Shown here in pieces: positions 38,291 through 45,497 of a stretch of 45,497 nt of DNA. The stretch is taken from contig JAPSLQ010000006.1 in the NCBI GenBank assembly GCA_031180595.1, positions 1-45,497 of the forward strand, written 5' to 3'. The notes beneath the pieces were generated by a model, which saw only the letters and a program-made list of their open reading frames with translations, had not been told where the DNA came from and searched no databases. The translations under genes and the position numbers were made by a program. This DNA comes from Isoptericola sp. Lineage in GTDB: Bacteria > Actinomycetota > Actinomycetes > Actinomycetales > Cellulomonadaceae. Each line of letters begins with the position of its first letter. The stretch's first letter is position 1.

Positions 38291-38740
38291 GTGCGTACGT
38301 ACACCCCGAAGCCCGGCGAGGTCCAGCGCGACTGGTACGTCGTCGACGCTACCGACGTCGTCCTGGGCCGCCTGGCGAGCCAGGTCGCCACGCTCCTGCG
38401 CGGGAAGCACAAGCCGACCTTCGCCCCGCACGTCGACGGCGGTGACTTCGTCATCGTCATCAACGCCGACAAGGTCGCCCTGAGCGGCAACAAGCGCGAG
38501 ACCAAGATGGCCTACCGCCACTCCGGCTACCCGGGCGGTCTGCGCTCGGTGGCCTACGGCGAGCTTCTCGAGAAGAACCCCGAGCGGGCCGTGGAGAAGG
38601 CCGTGCGCGGCATGCTCCCGAAGAACTCGCTCGCCAGCGAGCAGATCAAGAAGCTCAAGGTCTACCGCGGTGCGGAGCACCCGCACGCCGCGCAGCAGCC
38701 CAAGCCGTTCGAGATCACCCAGGTTTCGCAGCAGGCCTGA
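38291..38740 (+). CDS. rplM: 50S ribosomal protein L13
   Basis: The protein is 149 residues from GTG 38291 ([20 protein letters not shown]), with AGAGG 8 bp upstream. ATG 38273 is in frame but adds residues without homology. The [18 protein letters not shown] and [21 protein letters not shown] segments are typical. L13 is an early 50S assembly protein. rplM-rpsI are co-transcribed, as in most bacteria, with 38 bp between. Confidence 0.97.
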   Translation: MRTYTPKPGEVQRDWYVVDATDVVLGRLASQVATLLRGKHKPTFAPHVDGGDFVIVINADKVALSGNKRETKMAYRHSGYPGGLRSVAYGELLEKNPERAVEKAVRGMLPKNSLASEQIKKLKVYRGAEHPHAAQQPKPFEITQVSQQA

Positions 38741-38778
38741 GCCGCTGCAGACAAAGCGAAGGACGCGAGGACACACCA

Positions 38779-39267
38779 GTGGCCGACACCAACGTCGACA
38801 TCGAGCTGGGCGACGAGACTCCCAGCACCTACACGACCGAGACGGCGGCCCCCGTGGCCAACGGCGGTCAGTCCATCACCGCCCCGGGCCAGGCCCTGGG
38901 CCGCCGCAAGGAGGCCGTGGCGCGCGTGCGCCTCGTCCCCGGCAGCGGTCAGTGGAAGATCAACGGCCGCACCCTCGAGGAGTACTTCCCGAACAAGGTG
39001 CACCAGCAGCTCGTCAACGACCCGCTGAAGCTGGTCGAGGTCGAGGGCCGCTTCGACATCATCGCCCGCATCAGCGGCGGTGGCCCGTCCGGCCAGGCCG
39101 GCGCTCTGCGCCTGGGCATCGCCCGTGCGCTGAACGAGATCGACCGCGAGGCGAACCGCGCCGCCCTCAAGAAGGCCGGCTTCCTCACGCGTGACGCCCG
39201 CGAGGTCGAGCGCAAGAAGGCCGGTCTCAAGAAGGCCCGCAAGGCCCCGCAGTACTCGAAGCGCTGA
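38779..39267 (+). CDS. rpsI: 30S ribosomal protein S9
   Basis: The protein is 162 residues from GTG 38779. The core starts at [19 protein letters not shown] and ends with the invariant QYSKR tail that touches P-site tRNA. About 35 N-terminal residues (with [10 protein letters not shown]) precede the core, more than in E. coli S9 (130 residues). Such an extension is common in Micrococcales. A strong terminator follows. Confidence 0.97.
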   Translation: MADTNVDIELGDETPSTYTTETAAPVANGGQSITAPGQALGRRKEAVARVRLVPGSGQWKINGRTLEEYFPNKVHQQLVNDPLKLVEVEGRFDIIARISGGGPSGQAGALRLGIARALNEIDREANRAALKKAGFLTRDAREVERKKAGLKKARKAPQYSKR

Positions 39268-39280
39268 TCCAGCGCTCGTG

Positions 39281-39314
39281 GGACGGCCCCGTCGGACATC
39301 CGGCGGGGCCGTCC
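39281..39314 (+). terminator. Terminator after rpsI
   Basis: A 15-bp stem (39281-39295 with 39300-39314, one G-U pair) with an ACAT loop begins 14 nt after the stop. The GGACGGCCCCG arm is the same as in the rpsG-fusA hairpin. Confidence 0.8.
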
Positions 39315-39365
39315 GCATGCCGGGGCGTCTACGATCGACCCGGCGCCCAGCACAGGAGGAAGCAC

Positions 39366-40730
39366 ATGGGACGACTGTTCGGCACCGACGGGGTCCGTGG
39401 CCTCGCCAACCGTGACGTGACGGCGGAGCTCGCCCTGGCGCTGGGCGGCGCCGCGGCGAACGTGCTCGGCTCGACCGGCGAGTTCGAGGGCCACCGGCCC
39501 CGGGCCGTGGTCGGCCGCGACCCGCGCGCGTCCGGCGAGTTCCTCGCCGCGGCGGTGGGCGCCGGCCTGGCGAGCGCCGGTGTCGACGTCGTGAACCTGG
39601 GCGTCCTGCCCACCCCGGCGCTCGCCTACCTCGTCGGCGCGATGAAGGCCGACCTGGGTGTCATGGTCTCGGCGTCCCACAACCCGATGCCGGACAACGG
39701 CATCAAGTTCTTCGCCCGCGGCGGCCTCAAGCTCGACGACGGCGTCGAGGACGCGATCGAGGCGCAGCTCGACGCCGCGCGGGAGCGGCCCGTCGGTGCC
39801 GACGTCGGGCGCATGCGCACCGACACGGGCATCGCGGCCGCGCAGTACGTCGAGCACCTCGTCACGAGCGTCGGCACGACGCCGGACCACCGGCCGCTCG
39901 AAGGGCTGCGGATCGCGGTCGACTGCGCCAACGGCGCCGCGAGCGCGATCGGGCCGGAGGCGCTGCGCGAGGCCGGTGCCGACGTCGTCGTCATCAACGC
40001 GAGCCCCGACGGGCGCAACATCAACGAGAAGGCCGGGTCGACGCACCCCGAGCAGCTCCAGGCGGTCGTCGTCGCGGCCGAGGCCGACTTCGGCGTGGCG
40101 TTCGACGGCGACGCCGACCGGTGCCTCGCCGTCGACCACGGCGGCGTCCTCGTCGACGGCGACCAGATCCTCGGCATCCTGGCGCGGGCGCTCAAGGACG
40201 ACGGCCGGCTGCCCCAGGACACGCTCGTGGTGACCGTGATGAGCAACCTGGGCCTCCTGCTGGCCATGAAGGACGCGGGCATCACCACGATCCAGACGGC
40301 GGTCGGCGACCGCTACGTCCTGGAGGAGATGCGCGCGCACGGGTACGGCCTGGGTGGCGAGCAGTCCGGGCACATCATCGTCGCCGAGCACGCCACGACG
40401 GGCGACGGCATCCTCACGGCGCTCCACCTCGCGGCGCGGGTCAAGGCCTCGGGCAAGCGCCTCGCCGACCTCGCCGGCGAGATCCCGCGCCTGCCGCAGA
40501 CGCTCGTCAACGTCAAGGGCGTGGACAAGGCCCGGGCGGGCACCGACGACGGCGTGCGCGCCGCCGTCGAGAACGCCGAGGCGCTCCTGGGCGAGACGGG
40601 CCGCGTGCTGCTGCGTCCGTCCGGCACCGAGCCCGTGGTGCGGGTCATGGTCGAGGCCGCGACCCAGACGCAGGCCGACGGCGTCGCGGACACGCTGGCA
40701 GCCGTCGTGCGCGACCGACTCGCCCTGTGA
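39366..40730 (+). CDS. glmM: Phosphoglucosamine mutase
   Basis: The protein is 454 residues with AGGAGG 7 bp before ATG 39366. The phosphoserine is Ser104 in [12 protein letters not shown]; the Mg loop is DGDAD (Asp247, 249, 251); the sugar loop is GGEQSGH and the phosphate loop [11 protein letters not shown]. It converts glucosamine-6-phosphate to glucosamine-1-phosphate for UDP-GlcNAc and so for peptidoglycan. glmS, which makes its substrate, lies 4 kb downstream. The stop overlaps def by 4 bp. Confidence 0.98.
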   Translation: MGRLFGTDGVRGLANRDVTAELALALGGAAANVLGSTGEFEGHRPRAVVGRDPRASGEFLAAAVGAGLASAGVDVVNLGVLPTPALAYLVGAMKADLGVMVSASHNPMPDNGIKFFARGGLKLDDGVEDAIEAQLDAARERPVGADVGRMRTDTGIAAAQYVEHLVTSVGTTPDHRPLEGLRIAVDCANGAASAIGPEALREAGADVVVINASPDGRNINEKAGSTHPEQLQAVVVAAEADFGVAFDGDADRCLAVDHGGVLVDGDQILGILARALKDDGRLPQDTLVVTVMSNLGLLLAMKDAGITTIQTAVGDRYVLEEMRAHGYGLGGEQSGHIIVAEHATTGDGILTALHLAARVKASGKRLADLAGEIPRLPQTLVNVKGVDKARAGTDDGVRAAVENAEALLGETGRVLLRPSGTEPVVRVMVEAATQTQADGVADTLAAVVRDRLAL

Positions 40731-41404
40731 CCCGCGCCGACCGCCGCGGGGGAGCGGTCGACCCCGCGCTGCGCGACGCGGTCCGCGACCTGCTCGAGGT
40801 CGCGGAGTCCCAGCGCGACGGCGTCCTGCCGATCGTGCAGGCCGGCGACCCCGTGCTGCGGCGCCGGGCGGTGGCCTACACGGGGCAGCTCGGGGACGAG
40901 CTCGGCCGGCTGCTCGAGTCGATGCGGCGCACGATGCACGCCGCGCCCGGGGTCGGCCTCGCCGCACCACAGGTCGGCATCCCGCTAGCCCTCGCGGTCA
41001 TGGAGGACGCCGGTGCTCCGGACGACGACCCGCGCGAGCGGACCCCGCTGCCGTACCGCGTCCTGGTCAACCCGCGGTACGAGGGCGTCCCGGGGCCCCA
41101 CGGGGAGCCCGAGCGCGTGGCCTTCTACGAGGGCTGCCTGTCGGTGCACGGGTGGCAGGCGGTCGTCGCCCGCCACCGCGCGGTACGGCTCACGGGACAG
41201 GACGAGACGGGCGCGGCGATCGACGAGGTGCTCACCGGCTGGCCGGCGCGGATCGTGCAGCACGAGACCGACCACCTGGCGGGCGAGCTGTACCTGGACC
41301 ACGCCGAGACCCGGTCGCTGACGTCGAACGACAACCTCGCGCGGCGGTGGGCCGACCCCGACCCGCGGGCCGCCGCCGAGGCGCTGGGGTTCCCGCTCGC
41401 CTGA
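40727..41404 (+). CDS. def: Peptide deformylase
   Basis: The protein is 225 residues from GTG 40727, which overlaps the glmM stop (GTGA). The three deformylase motifs are intact: [16 protein letters not shown] with the metal Cys, and QHETDHL with two metal His and the catalytic Glu. It removes the formyl group from nascent chains, the step before Map (30527). About 35 N-terminal residues precede the usual start of the core. Coupling to glmM links wall-precursor and translation genes in one transcript. No clear terminator was seen downstream. Confidence 0.95.
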   Translation: MTRADRRGGAVDPALRDAVRDLLEVAESQRDGVLPIVQAGDPVLRRRAVAYTGQLGDELGRLLESMRRTMHAAPGVGLAAPQVGIPLALAVMEDAGAPDDDPRERTPLPYRVLVNPRYEGVPGPHGEPERVAFYEGCLSVHGWQAVVARHRAVRLTGQDETGAAIDEVLTGWPARIVQHETDHLAGELYLDHAETRSLTSNDNLARRWADPDPRAAAEALGFPLA

Positions 41405-41557
41405 CCGCGCGCACGCACGCGCGCCGCACGGCGCCGCCGCACGACGCCCCGAGCCGCGACCGGCAGGCTGGACCGGCGCTGTGAACCCCGGGTGAATCTT
41501 CCGGGATCAGGGTGGAACGGGGGGGATCCCCCATGCGGGATCCGGTCCGCTTCTGCC

Positions 41558-41563
41558 TACCCT
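41558..41563 (+). promoter_or_regulatory. -10 box upstream of the dedA leader ORF
   Basis: TACCCT lies 6 nt before a GTG (41570) that opens a 25-codon frame. No -35 was recognised. A BamHI-like 12-bp palindrome (GGGGGATCCCCC, 41521-41532) lies upstream. Confidence 0.4.
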
Positions 41564-41569
41564 TTCCCT

Positions 41570-41647
41570 GTGACGCCGACCGGCGTCGCCCCGCCGCCGG
41601 AGCCGACGTCGCCCGGCCGACGAACCGAGGGACCGTGCCAGAGGTAG
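41570..41647 (+). CDS. Possible 25-codon leader peptide of dedA
   Basis: GTG 41570 opens 25 codons (Pro-rich, starting MTPTGVAPPPEPTSPGRR) ending in a TAG at 41645-41647. The last base of the TAG is the first base of a GTG in the dedA frame (TAGTG). The -10 box is 6 nt upstream, so a leaderless transcript is possible. It overlaps the other candidate dedA start (41635) out of frame. No similarity to known peptides was recognised; the ORF may be chance. Confidence 0.3.
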   Translation: MTPTGVAPPPEPTSPGRRTEGPCQR

Positions 41648-42408
41648 TGACCGCCTTCCTGGAGCAGCTGGAGAGCTGGATCCTCGCCCTGGCCGCCTCC
41701 GCCTGGGTCTACCCGGCGATGTTCGGGTTCGCGACGATCGACGGGTTCTTCCCGCCGCTGCCGAGCGAGTCGGTCGTCATCACGCTCACCGTCTCCGCGC
41801 ACGCCACCGGCACGCCGTGGCTGCCCGCGATCCTCGTGATCGCCGCCGCGGGCGCCTGGTGCGGCGACCAGATCGCGTACTCGATCGGCAAGCGGATCGG
41901 CACCGAGCGCGTCCCGTTCCTGCGCACGGCCCAGGGCCGGCGCGCGGTGCTGTGGGCCCGCCGGGCGCTGCTGCACCGCGGCGCGTCGCTCATCCTCGCG
42001 GCGCGGTACGTGCCCGTGGGCCGCGTCGCGGTCAACATGACGGCCGGCGCGGTCGGGTACCCGCGGCGCCGCTTCATGGCCTACGCGGCCATCGCGGCGG
42101 CGACGTGGGCCGTGTACTCGATGCTCATCGGTCTCGCCGCGGCGAGCTGGCTGGGCCACAACACCCTGCTCGCGATGGTCGTGGCGGTCGTCGTGGGCAT
42201 CCTGCTCGGGCTCGTCGTCGACCGCGTCGTCCAGCGCCTGACCCGTCGCAAGATGGCCGAGGCCCTGGCCGCCGAGCAGGCCGCCGAGCGCGCCGACGAC
42301 GAGGCGGCGGCCCGGGCGGCGGCCGACGCCGCCGTGGAGCAGGAGCCGGAGCCGTGCCCCGAGCCGTGCCCGACGGCGAACGCCACGGCCGGGCGCGACG
42401 GCTCCTGA
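41635..42408 (+). CDS. DedA-family membrane protein
   Basis: The protein is 257 residues from GTG 41635 (GAGGGA 3 bp upstream), or 253 from GTG 41647, which would be coupled to a leader ORF. The DedA (SNARE-associated) pattern is clear: FPPLPSESVV near the first membrane region and RYVPVGRVAVNMTAGAVGYP later, followed by hydrophobic helices. DedA proteins act as undecaprenyl-phosphate or lipid flippases/transporters in the inner membrane; which one here is unknown. The last ~55 residues are a charged Ala/Glu-rich cytoplasmic tail. It converges on coaA with a 4-bp gap. Confidence 0.88.
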   Translation: MPEVVTAFLEQLESWILALAASAWVYPAMFGFATIDGFFPPLPSESVVITLTVSAHATGTPWLPAILVIAAAGAWCGDQIAYSIGKRIGTERVPFLRTAQGRRAVLWARRALLHRGASLILAARYVPVGRVAVNMTAGAVGYPRRRFMAYAAIAAATWAVYSMLIGLAAASWLGHNTLLAMVVAVVVGILLGLVVDRVVQRLTRRKMAEALAAEQAAERADDEAAARAAADAAVEQEPEPCPEPCPTANATAGRDGS

Positions 42409-42412
42409 CCGG

Positions 42413-43474
42413 TCAGAGCTTGCGCAGCCGCACGCGCTGCACCGAGTGGTCGGAGCCCTTGGTCAGGACCAGGGTCGCGCGGCCGCGCGTCGGCAGGATG
42501 TTCTGCTCGAGGTTCGGCGCGTTGATCGAGTCCCAGATCGACAGCGCCTTGGCCGTCGCCTCGGCGTCGGACAGGTCGGCGTAGCGGCGGAAGTACGACT
42601 CGGGCCGGCTGAACGCCGTCCGGCGGAGCTTGAGGAACCGGTCGACGTACCACTGGCGGACGTTGCGGGTCCGGGCGTCGACGTAGATCGAGAAGTCGAA
42701 GAAGTCGCTGACGGCCACCGTCGACTCGTCGACCGACGACGGCCGGGCGGGCTGCAGCACGTTGAGGCCCTCGACGACGAGCACGTCGGGCTTGCGCACC
42801 ACGATCTCCTCGCCGGGCACGATGTCGTAGGTGACGTGCGAGTAGACCGGCGCGCGGACCTCCTCCTGCCCGGCCTTGATCCTGGACAGGAACCGGATGA
42901 GCGCGCGCCGGTCGTACGACTCGGGGAACCCCTTGCGCTCCATGAGGCCGCGGCGCTTCAGCTCGGCGTTCGGGTAGAGGAAGCCGTCGGTCGTGACGAG
43001 CTCGACGTGGGGCGTCTCGGGCCAGCGCGCGAGCATCTCGCGCAGCACGCGCGCGGTGGTCGACTTGCCGACCGCGACGGAGCCGGCGACCCCGATGACG
43101 TACGGCGTGCGGGGCGGCTCCTCGCGCAGGAACGTCGAGGTCGCCTGGTGCAGGCCCGCCGTCGCCGTCACGTACAGGTTGAGCAGGCGCGACAGGGGCC
43201 GGTAGATCGCGTCGACCTCCGCGAGGTCGATCGGGTCCCCCAGGCCGCGCAGGCGCTCGACGTCCTCGTCGGTGAGCGGCAGGGGCGTCGACTCGGAGAG
43301 CCGGCTCCACGCGGAGCGGTCGAGGTCGACGTAGGGGGACGACGGCGCCAGGCGCGTCAGGTGCTCGCCCAGGGGCGGCGGCGCCCCGGGGCCGGACGTC
43401 GCCCCGTTCGCGGTGTCGGAGAGCTGCGGTGCCACCTGCCCGATTCTGCCGGAGATCTCCGGGTGCCTCGGCAC
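42413..43474 (-). CDS. coaA: Pantothenate kinase, type I
   Basis: The protein is 353 residues from GTG 43474, 3 bp after the DUF72 stop. GTG 43435 is an alternative that would remove 13 residues. Conserved sequence begins near [11 protein letters not shown], so the first ~45 residues are an extension. The P-loop [12 protein letters not shown] and the [10 protein letters not shown] and VVEGLNVLQ motifs are those of P-loop PanK. It phosphorylates pantothenate, the first committed step of CoA synthesis, and is inhibited by CoA. The convergent gap to dedA is 4 bp. Confidence 0.96.
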   Translation of the reverse strand: MPRHPEISGRIGQVAPQLSDTANGATSGPGAPPPLGEHLTRLAPSSPYVDLDRSAWSRLSESTPLPLTDEDVERLRGLGDPIDLAEVDAIYRPLSRLLNLYVTATAGLHQATSTFLREEPPRTPYVIGVAGSVAVGKSTTARVLREMLARWPETPHVELVTTDGFLYPNAELKRRGLMERKGFPESYDRRALIRFLSRIKAGQEEVRAPVYSHVTYDIVPGEEIVVRKPDVLVVEGLNVLQPARPSSVDESTVAVSDFFDFSIYVDARTRNVRQWYVDRFLKLRRTAFSRPESYFRRYADLSDAEATAKALSIWDSINAPNLEQNILPTRGRATLVLTKGSDHSVQRVRLRKL

Positions 43475-43477
43475 GCG

Positions 43478-44314
43478 TCAGCCCCGCGGCCAGGGCTCGA
43501 CGACGTCGCCGAGGCGCTCGAGGAGCCCCTGAGCGTCGTGCGGGGCGTGCGCGCCGACGTCGTTGTCGAAGTACACGACGACGTCGTGCCCGGCGTCGTG
43601 ACGCTCGCGCACCCACGTCGCCCAGCGGTCGAGGAGGGCGTCGTCGTAGCCGCTGGTGTACAGGGTCGTGGGGCCGTGCAGCCGCACGTAGACGAGCCGT
43701 GCGGTCGGCTCCTCGAACACCGGCCAGCGGCCCGCGCCGTCGGAGGTCACCAGCGCGACGTCGTGCTCGCGCAGGAGGCGCAGGGCGGCCGGGTCGTGGA
43801 AGGAGGCGTGCCGGGGCTCGAGCGCGTGGTGCAGCGGCCGGTCCGCGCCGGGGTCCGTCCACGGCTCGGCGCGCAGCTTGTCGTCGTGCCCGCCCGCGAG
43901 CCGGCCGGCCGCCGTCGTGCTCCGCGGCAGGAGCTCGAGGAACTCGGCGAGGACGTCGAGCTCGAGCGCGGCCCGCTCGGGGAGCTGCCACAGGACGGGG
44001 CCGAGCCGGTCGCCCAGCGCCAGGACGCCGCTCGCGAAGAAGTTGGCGAGCGGGACGCGCACGTCGCGCAGGCGCTTCATGTGCGTCACGAAGCGACCGC
44101 CCTTGACCGCGAACGTGAAGCCGGGCGGCACGGTGTCGCGCCACCGCTGGTAGTACGGCGGCCGCTGGAGCGAGTAGAACGAGCCGTTGAGCTCGACCGT
44201 CGGGAAGATCGACGCGACGTGCTCGAGCTCTCGGCGCTGTGCCAGCCCGGGCGGGTAGAAGCGCCCGCGCCACTCGGCGTAGCGCCACCCGGACAACCCG
44301 ATCCGCACGCCCAT
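43478..44314 (-). CDS. DUF72 family protein (YecE-like)
   Basis: The protein is 278 residues from an ATG at 44314. The N terminus (VRIGLSGWRYAEWRGRFYP), the FAVKGGRFVTHMKRL segment and the C-terminal VYFDNDVGAHAPHDAQ are the DUF72 signature, a TIM-barrel family of unknown biochemical function. The start has no ribosome-binding site but a TACGCT box exactly 7 nt upstream, so it may be leaderless. It is followed 3 bp later by coaA, so the two probably form an operon. It is divergent from glmS. Confidence 0.88.
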   Translation of the reverse strand: MGVRIGLSGWRYAEWRGRFYPPGLAQRRELEHVASIFPTVELNGSFYSLQRPPYYQRWRDTVPPGFTFAVKGGRFVTHMKRLRDVRVPLANFFASGVLALGDRLGPVLWQLPERAALELDVLAEFLELLPRSTTAAGRLAGGHDDKLRAEPWTDPGADRPLHHALEPRHASFHDPAALRLLREHDVALVTSDGAGRWPVFEEPTARLVYVRLHGPTTLYTSGYDDALLDRWATWVRERHDAGHDVVVYFDNDVGAHAPHDAQGLLERLGDVVEPWPRG

Positions 44315-44321
44315 GCCCGCG

Positions 44322-44327
44322 AGCGTA
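44322..44327 (-). promoter_or_regulatory. -10 box of the DUF72-coaA operon (leaderless)
   Basis: On the reverse strand TACGCT ends 7 nt before the ATG at 44314. No -35 match and no ribosome-binding site, consistent with a leaderless transcript. Confidence 0.5.
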
Positions 44328-44391
44328 GGCGGATGTGGGGCGGCTCACCCGGGTGGTCGGGCGCGAGACCGGCGCCGGGCGTCGCCGCCGG

Positions 44392-44397
44392 TAGACT
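44392..44397 (+). promoter_or_regulatory. -10 box of glmS (leaderless)
   Basis: TAGACT lies 7 nt before ATG 44405, with no ribosome-binding site between. Transcription would begin at or next to the A of the start codon. Confidence 0.55.
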
Positions 44398-44404
44398 CGC
44401 CGCC

Positions 44405-45497
44405 ATGTGCGGAATCGTGGGCTACACCGGTCTGGGCGCGCTCTCTGCTGGGGCGGAGGCTCCCGAGCAGGGCTCCCCGAGCGCCTCGGCGCACCCGCTC
44501 GAGGTCGCCCTCGAGGGCCTCAAGCGTCTCGAGTACCGGGGGTACGACTCGGCGGGCGTCGCGCTCGTGGGCCCCGGGCAGGAGCAGGTCTCGTTCGCGA
44601 AGAAGGCGGGCAAGCTCGGCAACCTGGTGGCCGAGCTCGAGTCTCGCCCCCTGCCCGCCGCGACGGCCGCCATCGGGCACACCCGCTGGGCGACGCACGG
44701 CGGGCCGACCGACACCAACGCGCACCCGCACCTCGCCGACGACGGCCGGCTTGCGGTCATCCACAACGGCATCATCGAGAACTTCGCCGTGCTGCGCCGC
44801 GAGCTCGCGGCCGACGGCGTGACGTTCCTCTCGGAGACCGACACCGAGGTCGCCGCGCAGCTCCTCGCCAAGGAGTACCGCGCGTCCGGCGGTGACCTGT
44901 CGTCCGCGATGGCGGCGACGGCGCGCCGTCTCGACGGCACGTTCACGCTGCTGGCGGTGCACGCCGACGACCCCACCACGGTGGTCGGGGCCCGGCACGA
45001 CTCGCCGCTCGTGGTCGGGCTCGGCCAGGGGGAGAACTTCCTCGGGTCCGACGTCGCGGCGTTCGTCGCGCACACCAAGGAGGCGCTCGAGCTCGGTCAG
45101 GACCAGGTCGTGACGATCACGCCGACGTCGGTCGACGTGACGGACTTCGACGGCAAGCCGGCCGAGGGCAAGCGCTTCAGCGTCGACTGGGACGCCGCGG
45201 CCGCCGAGAAGGGCGGCTTCGACTCCTTCATGGACAAGGAGATCCACGACCAGCCGCACGCCGTCGCGGACACGCTGCTGGGCCGCACCGACGAGGCCGG
45301 CAACATCGTCCTGGACGACATGCGCATCGACGAGGCCGTCCTGCGCGCGGTCGACAAGATCATCGTCGTGGCGTGCGGCACCGCCTCGTACGCGGGCCAC
45401 GTGGCCAAGTACGCGATCGAGCACTGGTGCCGCATCCCGGTCGAGGTCGAGCTCGCGCACGAGTTCCGCTACCGCGACCCCATCGTCAACGAGAAGA
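44405..45497 (+). CDS. glmS: Glutamine-fructose-6-phosphate aminotransferase, 3' partial
   Basis: The gene runs off the right edge; 364 residues are visible. The glutaminase domain starts with MCGIVGYTG (catalytic Cys2) and has RLEYRGYDSAG, GHTRWATHG and NGIIENF. The first part of the isomerase domain follows, with FMDKEIHDQPHAV and VACGTASYAGH. It makes glucosamine-6-phosphate, the substrate of GlmM. An insertion of about 18 residues (around SAGAEAPEQGSPSASAHP) sits after GYTGLGA, where most GlmS proteins have a short loop. The start is probably leaderless. Confidence 0.97.
   Translation, partial: MCGIVGYTGLGALSAGAEAPEQGSPSASAHPLEVALEGLKRLEYRGYDSAGVALVGPGQEQVSFAKKAGKLGNLVAELESRPLPAATAAIGHTRWATHGGPTDTNAHPHLADDGRLAVIHNGIIENFAVLRRELAADGVTFLSETDTEVAAQLLAKEYRASGGDLSSAMAATARRLDGTFTLLAVHADDPTTVVGARHDSPLVVGLGQGENFLGSDVAAFVAHTKEALELGQDQVVTITPTSVDVTDFDGKPAEGKRFSVDWDAAAAEKGGFDSFMDKEIHDQPHAVADTLLGRTDEAGNIVLDDMRIDEAVLRAVDKIIVVACGTASYAGHVAKYAIEHWCRIPVEVELAHEFRYRDPIVNEK

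Overview
This GC-rich window (many GTG and TTG starts, TTGAC-n17/18-TANNNT promoters, zinc-type S14, short-lid adenylate kinase, a DUF5709 protein) comes from an actinobacterium, most likely a Micrococcales member near Cellulomonas, Isoptericola or Cellulosimicrobium. That placement rests on gene order and protein features read by eye; no database search was run.

Layout. (1) 1-4043: an accessory pair. A subtilisin-like S8 protease, cut by the left edge, carries eleven tandem PFTSH pentapeptides. It is followed by a TPR-CHAT caspase-like protease. (2) 4044-13223: L10 leader, rplJ, rplL, rpoB, rpoC. (3) 13344-18036: the str operon rpsL, rpsG, fusA, tuf. (4) 18149-23877: the S10 operon, rpsJ to rpsQ. 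(5) 24006-31387: the spc operon, rplN to rplO, then secY, adk and map. (6) 31627-34895: infA, rpmJ, rpsM, rpsK, rpoA, rplQ; rpsD is absent from its place between rpsK and rpoA. (7) 34984-38024: alpha/beta hydrolase, a reverse ROK kinase, truA and a reverse DUF5709 gene. (8) 38097-41404: rplM, rpsI, glmM, def. (9) 41570-45497: a DedA membrane protein, reverse coaA and DUF72 genes, and glmS, cut by the right edge.

Most of the window is growth machinery: ribosomal proteins, the RNA polymerase core, elongation factors, IF-1, the SecY channel, and N-terminal processing enzymes (Map, Def), with glmM and glmS supplying amino-sugar precursors for the wall. Most boundaries inside the ribosomal operons are short, with TGATG or GTGA stop-start overlaps, which suggests translational coupling. 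Strong GC-rich hairpins without U-tracts close most transcription units.

The items most worth following are the protease pair with its PFTSH array, an Asn in RpoB at the main rifamycin-resistance position (E. coli 531), a coupled 14-codon mini-ORF between rplR and rpsE, a possible leaderless leader peptide before dedA, and three genes whose -10 box sits exactly 7 nt from the ATG.
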